DNA of 64,000 nucleotides, from assembly GCA_034401795.1 (NCBI GenBank), contig CM067369.1, positions 92,606,741 to 92,670,740 of the forward strand, given 5' to 3'. Positions 42,062 to 53,286 of this stretch are shown in pieces. The notes beneath the pieces are model-generated. The model was not told the origin of the DNA and searched no databases. It worked only from the letters and a program-made list of their open reading frames with translations. Source of the DNA: Chaetoderma sp. LZ-2023a (Eukaryota > Mollusca > Caudofoveata > Chaetodermatida > Chaetodermatidae). The position numbers and the translations under genes are program-made. The stretch's first letter is position 1, and each line of letters starts with the position of its first letter.

Positions 42062-44068
42062 ATGGTTCGTAACTTTGAACGGAAGACGACTAAAGGTTCA
42101 ACACCAGCAGATGTTATGCTCCGAGCTGCTCGACAAGTTAAGCTTTTCAACAAATCCATTCGGGGCACTGCTAAAGATTTTAATATTAACTACCGCACAT
42201 TAGCTCCGTACTGCCAAAAGATCGGCGATGAAGACATTGTAGGACATAATGAGGTGCCATCTATCCCAGTTGGATACATTAGAAATAGACTGATCTTTAC
42301 AGCTGAACTTGAAGAACAGCTAGTTGAATACATCATCAAAGCATCTGACATTTACAATGGCCTTTCCCCTAAGGAGGTTCGTAAACTTGCGTATCAGCTG
42401 GCAGCAGCCAATGAGCTGCATATTCCTAACAACTGGTCAGACGTTGAGCAAGCAAGTGCAGATTGGTTTACTGGTTTCTTGAAACGGCATCCTACTTTAT
42501 CCATCCGCAGACCAGAAGCAACAAGCTTAGCTCGAGCTAGTAGTTTTAATAAAGTTAATGTAAACGCGTTCTTTGAAAACTTGTCAACTGTTCTGATGCG
42601 GCACCAATTCGGTCCAGGTGATCTGTGGAACATGGACGAGACAGGTGTTACTACAGTTCAGAAACCAGACAAAGTAGTGGCACGTCGAGGTTTTAAACAA
42701 ATCGGATCAATAACTTCTGCAGAGAGAGGAACACTTGTAACACTTGCATGTGCTGTTTCAGCCACAGGAAACAGTATTCCCCTATATTTTATTTTTCCTC
42801 GTGTGAATTTTCGGGACCACTTCATTGCTAATGGGCCAACTGGATGCAAGGGTGGGGCGAATCCATCTGGTTGGATGAAGGAAGACAATTTCGCAGACTT
42901 CTTGCGCCATTTTGTTCAATCTTCCAAGTGTTCGAATGATAGACCCTGTCTGTTACTGCTAGACAATCATGAGTCACATCTTTCTATAGAGGGGTTGAAT
43001 TATGCTAAAGAGAATGGAATAACAATGTTGTCATTTCCACCACATTGCTCCCACCGCCTGCAGCCACTAGACAGAACTGTATATGGGCCCCTCAAAAAGT
43101 ATATTAACACTGCGTGTGATGCTTGGATACTAAATCATCCAGGCCAAACAATGACAATCTCTGATATCCCTGCTATCGTAGCAACAGCATATCCGCTTGC
43201 TGCAACAGCAAGTAACATTCAAGCTAGCTTTAGAGTAAGCGGTATATATCCTTATAATAGGGATGTATTTACTGATTCAGAATTTTCACCATCGTATATA
43301 ACTGATCGTCCCATGCCTGACAATGCTCCAGAAAATGAGACAGACATCCCAGTCGGTGGGGCGATAACTCCTGTTCTCGAGCTTGGTGTTAATGGTCCGA
43401 GCTCTGCAGTGAATGCAGCTATGCTAGTCATTGTGGACAATCCTACACCTGATAAGAGCACTGAACCTACTACCACAATACACGCTGGAATGCCTGATAA
43501 CGATTCTGCGCCTGGTCCCAGCACGGACACCTCCACCATGGGTGGACCAGCAACTGAGAACATTGAGAATGTTGGAGCCAAGGCGGTCGCTGCTATTGTT
43601 ACTGATTCCATACACAAAACCATTCCACCAACACCAGAGGAATTACGGCCACTACCAAAGGCTGGCACACGCAAAGCTGTGAATCGTCCAAATACTAGAA
43701 AACGTAACACCGCTATATTAACTGACACCCCGGTTAAAACTGCAATTGAAGAGCGGAAGCAAGGCAAAAATAAACCACCTGCTAAAAAGTCAAAGAAAGA
43801 GCTGTTTAAGAAGACTAAAAGGTCTACATACGCTAAGCCACCCAAGAGGACTACAAGTCGTAAAACCAGACAGCCCAGTTCTTCTGAGTCCTCTGAAGAT
43901 GATGAGTATTATTGCCTTGTTTGTGTTGAGCCGTACTCGAATAGTAAATCGCGAGAGGTTTGGGTTCAGTGCGGTTCCTGTAAACAGTGGGCACACGAGG
44001 CTTGTACCACAGGACGACGCACATATGTTTGCCATAACTGTGACTCGTGTGAATCTAGCAGTGATTAG
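42062..44068 (+). CDS. pogo-like transposase with C-terminal PHD finger, 668 residues
   Basis: Catalyses cut-and-paste excision and integration of its own element in the nucleus. Domains: N-terminal psq-type helix-turn-helix (residues ~1-55, VRNFERKTTKG...SIRGTAKDFNINYRTL); a CENP-B/Tc5-type DNA-binding domain (~75-150); a DDE_1 catalytic core with WNMDETG (Asp192), LLLLDNHESH (Asp301) and SHRLQPLDRTVYGPLK (Asp337), spacing DD35D. A Ser/Pro/Thr-rich and basic linker (~420-610) follows, then a PHD finger with a perfect C4HC3 pattern (Cys618, 621, 637, 640, His645, Cys648, 657, 660). The start codon has a good context (AACCATGG) and lies eight bases after a polypyrimidine-CAG, so a 5'-UTR intron is possible. 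No stop or frameshift. Alternatively it could be a domesticated gene, but the intact termini argue against that. Confidence 0.93.
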   Translation: MVRNFERKTTKGSTPADVMLRAARQVKLFNKSIRGTAKDFNINYRTLAPYCQKIGDEDIVGHNEVPSIPVGYIRNRLIFTAELEEQLVEYIIKASDIYNGLSPKEVRKLAYQLAAANELHIPNNWSDVEQASADWFTGFLKRHPTLSIRRPEATSLARASSFNKVNVNAFFENLSTVLMRHQFGPGDLWNMDETGVTTVQKPDKVVARRGFKQIGSITSAERGTLVTLACAVSATGNSIPLYFIFPRVNFRDHFIANGPTGCKGGANPSGWMKEDNFADFLRHFVQSSKCSNDRPCLLLLDNHESHLSIEGLNYAKENGITMLSFPPHCSHRLQPLDRTVYGPLKKYINTACDAWILNHPGQTMTISDIPAIVATAYPLAATASNIQASFRVSGIYPYNRDVFTDSEFSPSYITDRPMPDNAPENETDIPVGGAITPVLELGVNGPSSAVNAAMLVIVDNPTPDKSTEPTTTIHAGMPDNDSAPGPSTDTSTMGGPATENIENVGAKAVAAIVTDSIHKTIPPTPEELRPLPKAGTRKAVNRPNTRKRNTAILTDTPVKTAIEERKQGKNKPPAKKSKKELFKKTKRSTYAKPPKRTTSRKTRQPSSSESSEDDEYYCLVCVEPYSNSKSREVWVQCGSCKQWAHEACTTGRRTYVCHNCDSCESSSD

Positions 44069-44252
44069 GGCTTCTATAGAAAGACAGTATTACGCATTCT
44101 GTCCACCCTGAGTTTTGCCAATGCCTGCTAATATAACCAAATAGTCATTCTAAATTTGATATTGTATGTGTTACAACGTAATGTGGTACAACTACTTTGA
44201 TGATAAAATAACAGAAACAAAGAATATTATTTTATTTACTGTGTTAAAGTGA

Positions 44253-44506
44253 TGTGACAACCAACACCATACTGTGTGACTACTGTGTGACAACCAACCC
44301 ATATATGGGGTTGCTTGTCACAACTCAGATCAGTTCACGATTGCTATAAATAATATACACTGAACAGTTCTCTGTAAATGTTGAAGCAGCTATATATACG
44401 GAAGGAGCTAAGCTTCAGATTTGAAGGCTTTAAGGATTGTACCTGTTTATAGCAAACTGGGAGGGGGCAAAGTGTAAAAAATGTGACAACCAACCCCGGT
44501 CTCCCC
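44253..44506. promoter_or_regulatory. Right subterminal motif cluster and terminal inverted repeat
   Basis: TGTGACAACCAAC at 44253 and 44286, an inverted GGTTGCTTGTCACA at 44309, and the terminal repeat at 44481-44506. Mirrors the left cluster. Confidence 0.7.
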
Positions 44507-44611
44507 TACTGCAAATCAAATACGCAAGAAAAAAATTACATTCTATTACAGCCCACATTATTATCGAGAACGGAAGGCTTCATTCTATTCAATACGCAGA
44601 CCAGGCTTTAA

Positions 44612-44844
44612 CCCTTTACTGACCACATTTTGTCAACAAAATCAACACATTTCCTTATCGAATGCCCATTTGCAGGACAAGAGAAGATTGTTTTTTGACA
44701 ATTTACCACTGGAATGGCTGGCTCAGTTACCGAGCTAGCTATTATTATGGTAAGTTTTCAAAGATAGTCTTCTCTCAGCCTACAAATGAACATTTCCCAA
44801 GACCACTACACAGGCCAGTTTGGGCCGGCATCGTCATGATAGGG
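44612..44844. mobile_element. Family B MITE, copy B9
   Basis: TTAA at 44608-44611 and 44845-44848; ends CCCTTTACTGACC and GATAGGG. The right half of the stem is diverged (GAGCTAGCTATTATTATGG). Confidence 0.75.
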
Positions 44845-44976
44845 TTAATAAATGCAATGTATTTGTAGGCTTGAGGACCGAGGGAAAGTGCACACATTCA
44901 CGTACGCACGCACGCACCATGCATCATTGTTTATAATCGAATTACGCAAACATTATGCCGTTCGAATAAAGCTGTA

Positions 44977-45419
<443 letters not shown>

Positions 45420-47190
45420 AACCACACGATTGAACCGTAACATCCAGCCAATAAAAATAGTCAATATGGCCATCAAAAATAAAGTTTAGATTCGCCCATG
45501 ACAACCATGTTTTATCAAGGAACAAGTTCTCTTGAACAAACTTTAATCACTCTTAGCTATCGATGAAATTAAATCTAATGAGTTTCACCCTTATCCGTAC
45601 AGCAGTTCCTAAGATGTCATTTTACAGAATAAGATGCCGACTGGAACAAGCGGTTAATGGGGAGAGGCGTTTTAAGCGATTTCCAGATATTTCCCAGAGA
45701 ATTCAAGACGGTCGCAGACCAGATTGACCAATCAAAATTCAGTACACAAGCTCTGAAGCACACCAGTCTAGGGACTCTCCAGCCGAGTTTGCCTGAAATC
45801 GTTTAATGAGGAGAAGCATTTTAACTGATTTCCAGAAATTTTCAGAAAGTCAAATATGGCTGCCAGAAAGATTGACCAATCAAATTCTGTATACAAGTTC
45901 TGAAACCTACCAGCCTAGTGTCCTTCCGGCCATGTCTGGTTGAAATTTACCAAGCAGTTAATGAGGAGTCAGGCTGGAATTGTCCAAGCAGTTAATGAGG
46001 AGCAGTAAACGATTTCCCGCCATTTTTCGAAATATTCACGATGGCCGCCCCAAAAAATGGATCAATCAAAATTGTGTATGCATGTTCTGAAGCGTACCAA
46101 TCTAGGCTCCTTCCAACACAGATTGTTTGATATCGGCCAAGTGGTTAATGAGGAGTAGGGTTTTAACTGATTTAAAGAAATGTTCAGAAGATCCAGTAAA
46201 ATTGACCAATCAAAATTCTGTATACATATTCTGAAACCTACTAGCATAGTATCCTTCCAGCCAGGTCTGTTCAAATTGGGCGAGCAGTTAATGAGGAGTA
46301 GCACTTTAAACGATTTCCCGCCATTTTGGGGGAAATTCAAGATGGCCGCCAAAGACAGTGATCAATTAAAATTGTGTATACAAGTTCTGAAGTCCTCCCA
46401 ACTAAGTTTGCTTGAAATAGTCCAAGTGTTTAATGAGGAGCATGCTTTTAACTGAATTCTCATTAGAAGTTTTGAAACCTACCAGCAAAGAATTAGTCCA
46501 CCCAAAGTTTCGTTGAAGTCGGGCTAGTTATATTGGAGGAATAGCGTTTAAAATCATTTCCGGTAAATTTCCAGAAAAGATGGCCGCCAGAAAACTTAAG
46601 CAATTAAAATTCTGAATAGATATACTGGGAGCCAGCCTACCACCATAGATGCTTTCTAGCCAAGTTTAGTTGAAATCGGTCCAAGCATAAATGAGAAGAT
46701 GCGATTTGACATACGGACGACATAGACGACGTAAGACTGGCGGACGGATGACAGACGGCAGACGGATGGACGACCACCATGGTCTAGGCTTATTTAGTCC
46801 TCCTTCTGGCCAGGTGAGCTAATAAATAACTACTGAAGAAACCAAAAGAAAATCCAAGATGGTTGCCGGAAAGATTGACCAATCAGAATTCTCGTTATAG
46901 GTTTTGAAACCTACCAACATACAATTAGTCCGCCCAAGTTGCATTAAAGTCAGGACATTTATCTGGGAGGAATCGCGTTTTAAATGATTTCCGAAATTTT
47001 TTCAGAAAATCCTATATGGCCGAGAGAAAAATTGAGCAATCAAAATTCTGAATAAATGCACTGGAGCCTACCACCATATGATCCTTCCAGCCAAGTTTGG
47101 TTGAAATCGACAAGCGACGGACGGAGTGGACGACCGCCATGGCATAAGCACGCTTGGCACTCCTTCGGGCCAGGTGAGCTAATAAATAAC
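45420..47190. repeat. Large family C tandem block (~110-180-bp units)
   Basis: Eight or more units with GATGGCCGCC, GATTGACCAATCAAAATTCT, CTTCCAGCCAAGTTTGGTTG, GCAGTTAATGAGGAGTAG and TTTTAAACGATTTCC. Two units end in an imperfect hairpin-like block GGCCAGGTGAGCTAATAA followed by ATAACTACTGAAG (about 46793-46832 and 47171-47205). Frames at 46062-46455 are translations of the repeat. Confidence 0.85.
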
Positions 47191-47337
47191 TACTGAAGGA
47201 ACTAAGCCTGCGTGCTCTGGCGATTAACGAACCGTGCAAGGTCTCCTCTCCTCTTTATTAACTCGTAAAGGATATTGATTATTCAGGTTCAAAGGGCTAG
47301 ATAGCAAATATGGTCTATATGTCTTCGGACAATGGTA

Positions 47338-47601
47338 ATTGAGGAATCCGGTTTTGCGTATACCCCGCCCATCTCTATGCTCCTCCCACGTTTTGTCTGT
47401 GTTGGCATCGATTGATCACTGCACTCTCTGAATCTGTTTCCAGAAAACTATATACAATTCGTACAACAACGCTTACTTAGTCCGTCATCGATTAAGCATT
47501 CGTGACCAAATTAGCTAGGTTATTCATAACGTAACTGATTATGACATCACCCTACACGTCACGTAGTTGATATGACGTCATATGATTGATGGATAAACTG
47601 G
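47338..47601 (+). mobile_element. Family A element lacking the hairpin
   Basis: GTTTCCAGAAAACTATA is joined directly to TACAATTCGTACAACAACG. The right module has TGACATCA, CACGTCACG and TGACGTCA. The hairpin deletion is larger than in the 15.2-kb copy. Confidence 0.8.
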
Positions 47602-48011
47602 AAGCCAACATTCATATTTATAGTACCGTAGTTTAAGTCCTTTTTCTGCTTGCCCATCTTTATATCTTGATGCTCGTTCGTAGAAGTCACCCACTCGTAT
47701 TCTGTCATCCTTGCTTCTATAACCCCTCTGGCAACTACAGGACGCAGAACAATACAGTTGAGCGGCAAAGCAGCCTCAATGGATCCGTTAAACATAGAGG
47801 GCTTTAGAGGAACATCCACAATATCATCTGCAAGAAGGCACGCGGTGCAGCTAATACATCGCCTGGTGGCAAGGTGATGGGCGCGGGTGATTCATCAGGA
47901 CCATGGCGCGTCAATCTATTCTGTGCAACATCAATACCAGGCGGATAGCGCTCCAAGATCCATCTTCAGATGGTAGCATGATAACTTAGTCAATGTAATG
48001 CTCTTTAGAAT
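47602..48011. other. No gene recognised
   Basis: An 86-residue minus-strand frame (47559-47819) overlaps the end of the family A copy and shows no domain. Confidence 0.4.
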
Positions 48012-48372
48012 GAATCTTTCCAGTTTTCGCTACGCCCCGCCCAACTCTATCTAAGCTCCGCCCACACCTCGCTCGTGTTGGCATCGATCGATACCTGAAC
48101 TCCGTGACTATCAATATCCAGAAACATATACAGGTAAGCTATTGAATATTTTGAAGCTAATTTGACTGGGTGCTGTTGCTGCCTATGCAGTAACAGCGCC
48201 CAGTCAAATTAGTTTCAAAATATTCAACAGCATGTTTATTAAATAGTAAAGACATACAATTCATACTACCTGACGGAGTATTAAGCGCTTAAGACGGACT
48301 TAAGACCGTGACGGACGTCACGTAGTTCATTATGACGTCATATGATCGAGTGATAAATTGGAATGGTCCATT
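48012..48372 (+). mobile_element. Family A element, near-consensus hairpin
   Basis: Hairpin arms TTGAATATTTTGAAGCTAAT / ATTAGTTTCAAAATATTCAA and GGGTGCTGTTGCTGCC / GCAGTAACAGCGCCC. Terminus AAATTGGAATGGTCCATTG mirrors the GGACC-type left end. The right module is shortened. Confidence 0.85.
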
Positions 48373-49017
48373 GCAAACGGTAGGCGGCTGTGCATTTAGT
48401 TTTGGTTTTGAACCTAAGTTTGGATTAGCGATGACTAGACATCGCATCACAATGCGGATATGAGTGGACATCACGCCACGATGCATACATGAGTTACCTC
48501 CCTTTGGGCCAATAGTGTGAAAACAGTTGCTTCAGAAATAAGCTATCATCAGCTGACGTACCTGGCCTGTTTGCTGATTGAATGTGTACGCCCAATGATC
48601 TTCACGTCTATACCAATTGAAACGGTGTTACGGGCAGACATGACGTCCACAAAAAGTAAATAATCTTAGCTTAGATTAATCTTAATCTTAGCACTTTCCT
48701 GTGCTGATAGATGTGTGCGGTCATTTACTTCGTGCTGCCTACGTGCAGCCATTGGGGCCCTGAGCATCCCTGTTCCACACCTCATGACACCCTTCTGCAG
48801 CTGGCTGGTAACTTATTGTGAGAAGGTGGTGACAGCTCTTTGACTGTCAAATGGAGGAAACTTATCTGTCACTCAAGTATCTGACGGCATAACCAAATAC
48901 GTCACATGTTAGCTGACGTCACAATCATATTGAGTTAGAGTTAAAGTTACATTAACTGTCTCGCTGCTGCAAGCCACAAGCCACCAGCCAATAATTTCAA
49001 TTTGTAATAACTGTGGA
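48373..49017. other. No gene recognised
   Basis: Contains TCACATGTTAGCTGACGTCACAATC (given in part: TAGCTGACGTCACAATC) near 48905, similar to family A right-module relics. Otherwise unannotated. Confidence 0.4.
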
Positions 49018-49020
49018 CTT

Positions 49021-49109
49021 GCTGAATATTTTGAAAACAATTTGACTGAAAGTTGTTGGTGGCTTAGCCACCAAAAACTTTCAGTCAAATTGTTTTCAAA
49101 ATATTTCGC
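49021..49109. repeat. Family A-type hairpin with independent but paired stem
   Basis: 43-base arms (49021-49063 and 49067-49109), 40 of 43 matched, three-base loop. The outer part (GAATATTTTGAAAA) is family-like. The inner stem AAAGTTGTTGGTGGC is unlike other copies but still matched by GCCACCAAAAACTTT. Confidence 0.85.
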
Positions 49110-49208
49110 AGGTTCAGAGATACAACCCCTGGATTCTGTCGTCGGCAGAAACTCGGCAGTCAGACGGTCAATGGACGGAATTTGGCATTTGCCTATTTAT
49201 GTGTCTGT

Positions 49209-49510
49209 GGGTATATTATCTAAGGGTAGATAGAGTATTTAGTCTATCCAATGTCTGTCTAGTTAATTCTTAAATGTGTTTATAGATTTCGCCTTCATAA
49301 CACTTTCGGGTAGGCTATTCCACGCGTTTGTTACCCTACCGCTGAAAAAGAGTCGTCTAACTCGTGGTCAGTAGTGGCTCTTGAACAGTTTAAACTTGTT
49401 ACCTCGCAGCCCGTAAATTGTTTGGTAGGGTAAAAAAATTGGTCTGCTTTGATGTTTTCCAGTTAAAATTTCGACGAGGTCACCTCTTAATGACGTTGTG
49501 CAAATAGAAA
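49209..49510 (-). pseudogene. C-terminal scrap of a second LINE lineage (CR1/L2/Jockey-like)
   Basis: Minus-strand frame reads SLRGDLVEILTGKHQSRP, then YGLRGNKFKLFKSHY, a stop, PRVRRLFFSGRVTNAWNSLP and ESVMKAKSINTFKN. The pattern RGxxxKLF...R..FFSxRVxNxWNSLP is the characteristic C-terminal region of reverse transcriptase ORFs in this broad group. At least two in-frame stops. It is a different lineage from the zinc-knuckle LINEs nearby. Confidence 0.75.
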
Positions 49511-49816
49511 ATACAGTCACAGAAACTGTATGTTTTGAATGAACTTACAATTTAATCAACATTCTGTTGCATATTTTCAAATTACCGGGTAAATGCCATT
49601 TTCTACTGGATATGCGGTGTATGAATTTTAAAATACTATTTGAAGAAGAATGGCTGTCAATTTTTGAAAGACTGTTTCAGAAATATATTGCTTTTGACGT
49701 TACTACGTGTTGCAGCAGCTATGTACAAACAAGTACCGCCATTTTCAATAAGAACGCGTGCTATTATACAGTACAGCTATGAAATAAGACATGTTGCCAA
49801 GTTAGTAAGAAATGTT
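49511..49816. other. No gene recognised
   Basis: Overlapping short frames continue through the hairpin at 49817 and are not genes. Confidence 0.4.
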
Positions 49817-49892
49817 CTGTTGAATATTTTGAACATAAACCGGACTGGAAGGCATTGGCTTCCAATCCAAACATGTTCAAAATATTCAACAG
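49817..49892. repeat. Family A-type hairpin, variant stem
   Basis: Perfect 20-base arms CTGTTGAATATTTTGAACAT and its inverse. The inner stem GGAAG/CTTCC around GCATTGG differs from other copies. Confidence 0.85.
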
Positions 49893-50585
49893 CGGGTTTT
49901 AATTTCTTTTTGGAAAAATGTTACGTTATTTCTTACCAATACGGGACTAAATTCATTGCATATATTAGGCATTATCTACAATACAAATTACAATACCTTA
50001 CAGCAACCGTGCCGATTATTCGAGAAATATCCGGAAAATCGTTCGTAAACAACGTAATAAAGATTCGTCTGAACACACACCGTAATACTGTACAGTACCA
50101 CCGCGACCGGCTGCTATAGTGAATGAACCGGCTAGAATCTAACTGATCTATGTATCCGGTCAACTAGCTGCCTAACTGAAGATTCTCGAGGTAAACAGCA
50201 TTGAACCGCTGCCGGGTTATCGATTGATTTGTATGGATCGGCTCTCGACGTCGCTGTGTATATAAAATACGCGTGCATTATTATACACATGCTCTCTCTT
50301 ATAAATAATACACACGCGAATGAATCCAACCCATGTCCACAATCAACTCTTAATGTACCGCCATTTGAATGGAAGTTAGTGTCGTCCATCGCCATTATTA
50401 TCCAAGCTCTATCCAAGACAGAAAATTTAAAGTGGATGCGCGTCACGCTAAGATAGAAATATATTTATAGCTGTTCATAGAAATCTACTGATTGTTTGCT
50501 TTTCTTGGTATGGCATTCTATTTCTACTTCGACTAACACTTCTATGAACAAATTGAGTTAAATACATGCTGTGATTCGGAATTTT
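49893..50585. other. No gene recognised
   Basis: No domains or repeats identified. Confidence 0.4.
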
Positions 50586-50871
50586 TAACCTTTTAAGCTA
50601 TATATTTTTTCAAGACAATTTCAATTTTCTCAAAGAAAATGTCAATTTGCAAACCAAGAGATTATTTTTGAAAATTTACCACTGAAAGTATATATCAATG
50701 TCGTTGTTAAATCTCAAGATCCGTGGATTAACCCGTTAACCCTCGAATATGTTCAAGAAAATTTGAATTTTCTCATAGAAAATGTGCAATTTGCCGACCA
50801 AGAGAAGATCGGTTATCGAGCCAGTCATTACAGTCGTAAATTTTCCAAAATAGTCTTCTCTTGGTCTGCAA
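50586..50871. mobile_element. Two truncated family B MITEs (B10, B11)
   Basis: B10 (about 50586-50735) has AACCTTTTAAGC, TTGCAAACCAAGAG and TTACCACTGAAAG but no central stem. B11 (about 50735-50871) starts TTAACCCTCGAATATG and has lost its left stem. It runs straight into GGACCTTTCC of the next family A element. Confidence 0.65.
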
Positions 50872-51286
50872 ATGGACCTTTCCGGTTTTAGCTATGCCCC
50901 GCCCATCTCTAGCTAAGCTCCAACCACACCTCGCTCGTGTTGGGATCGCTCGCTCTCTGAACACCCTGACTATCAATTTCCAAAAAACTACACAGGTAAG
51001 CTGTTGAATATTTTGAAACTAATTTGACTGAGTGCTGTTCCTGCCTAAGGCAGCAACAGCGCCCAGTCAAATTAGTTTCAAAGTATTCAACAGCATGTTT
51101 ATTAAATAACAAGGAATTACAAAGACATACAATTCATACAACGTGTCGGACCATTTGAGATTTGGTGACGGTCTATATGGAACCCTTTGTGACGTAATGA
51201 TTATGACGTCATCATACACGCGCTGAACTGATTATGACGTCATACGAGGTCTGATGATGAATGGATACTTTAGAAAGGTGAATTGA
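50872..51286 (+). mobile_element. Family A element
   Basis: Left end GGACCTTTCCGGTTTTAGC and right end TTTAGAAAGGTGAATTG. Hairpin around GAGTGCTGTTCCTGCC / GGCAGCAACAGC. A CAAGGAATTA duplication follows TTATTAAATAA. Three CRE-like sites. Confidence 0.85.
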
Positions 51287-51565
51287 GATTTCTTAACCCC
51301 ACTGTAGAAGCCGTTTAGGGCTGATATGAGTGTCAGAGGGATTTTAATGCGCCTGTTTGAATCATGCGCAAAGATCACAAAGCTTCGTACCAAAGTAGTC
51401 TGCAGAACATTTGAGCGTGGACACACCAAAATTAAGAGGGCTTGATTTCTATCTAGCCTATATCCCGCGCATTCCTAGCCATTCACATGCAGACATTTAC
51501 TCACGTAATCATTTTTGCATACGAGTATATAATATACACATATGAGTGGGGGCGACCAGCTTGTC
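51287..51565. other. No gene recognised
   Basis: Unique-looking sequence up to the 5' truncation point of the next LINE. Confidence 0.4.
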
Positions 51566-52283
51566 ATGACAAGAGATCAGTATCCGACCCTGATAACTAC
51601 AGGGGGATTACTCTTGTCAGTTGCTTCTGCAAGATGTTCACCAATGTTATAAACATTCGACTAACTAAATATGTAGATAATATCCTGTTACCTGGCGAGG
51701 AGCAGGCGGGTTTTCGTGCTGGATCACATTTTTGTATTAAAGGCTTTAATTGATTTATACCTGTACTTTTGTAGACTATAAAAAGGCGTTTGATACGGTA
51801 AACATAACCTTCCTATGGATGAAGCTGTTGAACAATAATATTAATGGAAAATTGTTTTTACTAGTATATATCTTGTACAATCAAGCCCAATCATGTATCC
51901 GAAATCCTGGAAATAACAAATTATCTGATTTCTTTCGATGTGAACCAGGTGTAAGACAAGGTGAAAACTTGTCTCCGCTACTTTTCTCCTTGTTCCTAAA
52001 TGATTTAGAGAAAACGATCTCAACAGCCTATAATGGCCTGCCCTATGTTTCCCAATTATCCGATACTACATTCCCGAACGATCCTGAATTCTATTTAAAG
52101 CTATTTATTCTCCTGTATGCGGACGACACGATCACAATGGCAGAAACGCCACAAGTATGGCAGAGCGCGTTATATGCTTTAAGTGAGTACTGCAATATAC
52201 CTGGAAATTGTCTGTACATGTTTCAAAAACCAAATGCATATTTTTTGGAGCTGCAAGGTCCTAAATTCACACTTGGTAATTAG
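51566..52283 (+). pseudogene. LINE copy 3 reverse transcriptase palm
   Basis: Two frames: DPDNYRGITLVSCFCKMFTN and LLPGEEQAGFRAG in the first; FVDYKKAFDTV, CEPGVRQGENLSPLLFSLFL and LFILLYADDTITMAE in the second. The YADD active site and first Asp are intact. Joined by a frameshift near 51745; ends at a TAG replaced codon at 52281. Confidence 0.88.
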
Positions 52284-52313
52284 GATGTAGAGATCGTCTC
52301 TGAATATCTTTAT

Positions 52314-52826
52314 TTGGGAGTTAAATTCACTTATAACGGTACATTTACCAGAGCTATTAAGCACTTATACGATAAGGCCAGCAGAGCAATGTTTGCCTTG
52401 CTCACAAAGGCCAAAGCTCTCCATTTACCAATTGGCCTACACTTGAACCTTTTTGAACATATGATCACACCAATTTTACTATATGGTTCTGAAGTATGGG
52501 GTTTCGAGAATATCGCACTGATTGAACAATTACATAAAAGATTTTGCAAAATTCTTCTAGGCGTAAAAAAGTCAACACATACGACAACGGTTTATTGGGA
52601 GCTTGGACAATTGCCCCTCAGTATACAAATTAATATAAGAATGATAACATACTGGGGGAAAATTGTTAGTGGAAAAGACGGTAAAATAGCTACAAGACTG
52701 TATAAACTTTTGTATAATCCTCTCTGTAATGATACAGTTAAATGGCCCTGGATTAGTCATATAAAAACACTGCTGGAAATGCAGATCTTTCATTTGTATG
52801 GCGTAGCCAAAATCCGGGTCAATTAG
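52314..52826 (+). pseudogene. LINE copy 3 thumb and downstream region
   Basis: In a different frame from the palm ORF above. It contains YLGVKFTYNGTF (starting upstream of the first Met), TPILLYGSEVWGFEN, KKSTHTTTVYWELGQLPLSI and YWGKIVSGKDGKIATRLYKL. The same order is seen in LINE copies 1 and 2. Confidence 0.85.
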
Positions 52827-52878
52827 ACTGGCTAAAATTAAGCATAAATCAGCAGCTCTCTGACGAATATAGCCAGAG

Positions 52879-53286
52879 GTGGAGAGGGGAATTTTCCATA
52901 GCAGCACATGTACCAGCTATAGGATTTTTAAGGAAAATTTCCAATTTGAAAATTATTTAATATCACTCCCTCAGCAATTCTCAAGATTACGTTGTAAATT
53001 CAGAATGAGTAACCACAGGCTATTTGTAGAACGTGGAAAATATGAAAATCCACTACCTCGAAACGAGCGAGTGTGCGCAATATGTGCTCAGAACGTCCTA
53101 GGTGACGAATTTCACTATCCGTTTGAATGCCCAGCCCTTGATAGTGAAAGAAAAGAATATATCGATAAATATTATAGACTACGCTCAAATACCCTAAAGA
53201 TGAATCAACTTGTCAATGTTCGGAACAGATCAAAATTAATATCACTCTACAAATTTGTATATGTTCTTTTTAAACGTGTGAACTGA
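52879..53286 (+). pseudogene. LINE copy 3 C-terminal zinc-knuckle domain
   Basis: FENYLISLPQQFSRLRCKFR, MSNHRLFVERGKY and ERVCAICAQNVLGDEFHYPF followed by EC: a CxxC...H....C arrangement. Complete to a natural-looking end at VLFKRVN. Confidence 0.85.

Larger units (their letters stand above)
41189..44506 (+). mobile_element. Complete pogo-like (Tc1/mariner superfamily) DNA transposon
   Basis: 3318 bp flanked by TA on both sides (41187-41188 and 44507-44508). Perfect 26-bp terminal inverted repeats begin GGGGAGACCGGGGTTG and continue GTTGTCACAT. One long intact transposase ORF. A motif GTTGGTTGTCACA is repeated near both ends. TA duplication and a DD35D transposase with CENP-B-like DNA-binding domains define the pogo group. 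All components needed for movement appear present. Confidence 0.93.

Noticed and set aside
48120-48260. Family A hairpin as a spliced intron (CAGGTAAG at its left edge)
   Set aside because: Hairpin-less copies have different junctions that do not coincide with a donor and acceptor.
49640-50119. 159-residue ORF
   Set aside because: Spans a hairpin palindrome and has no homology I recognise.
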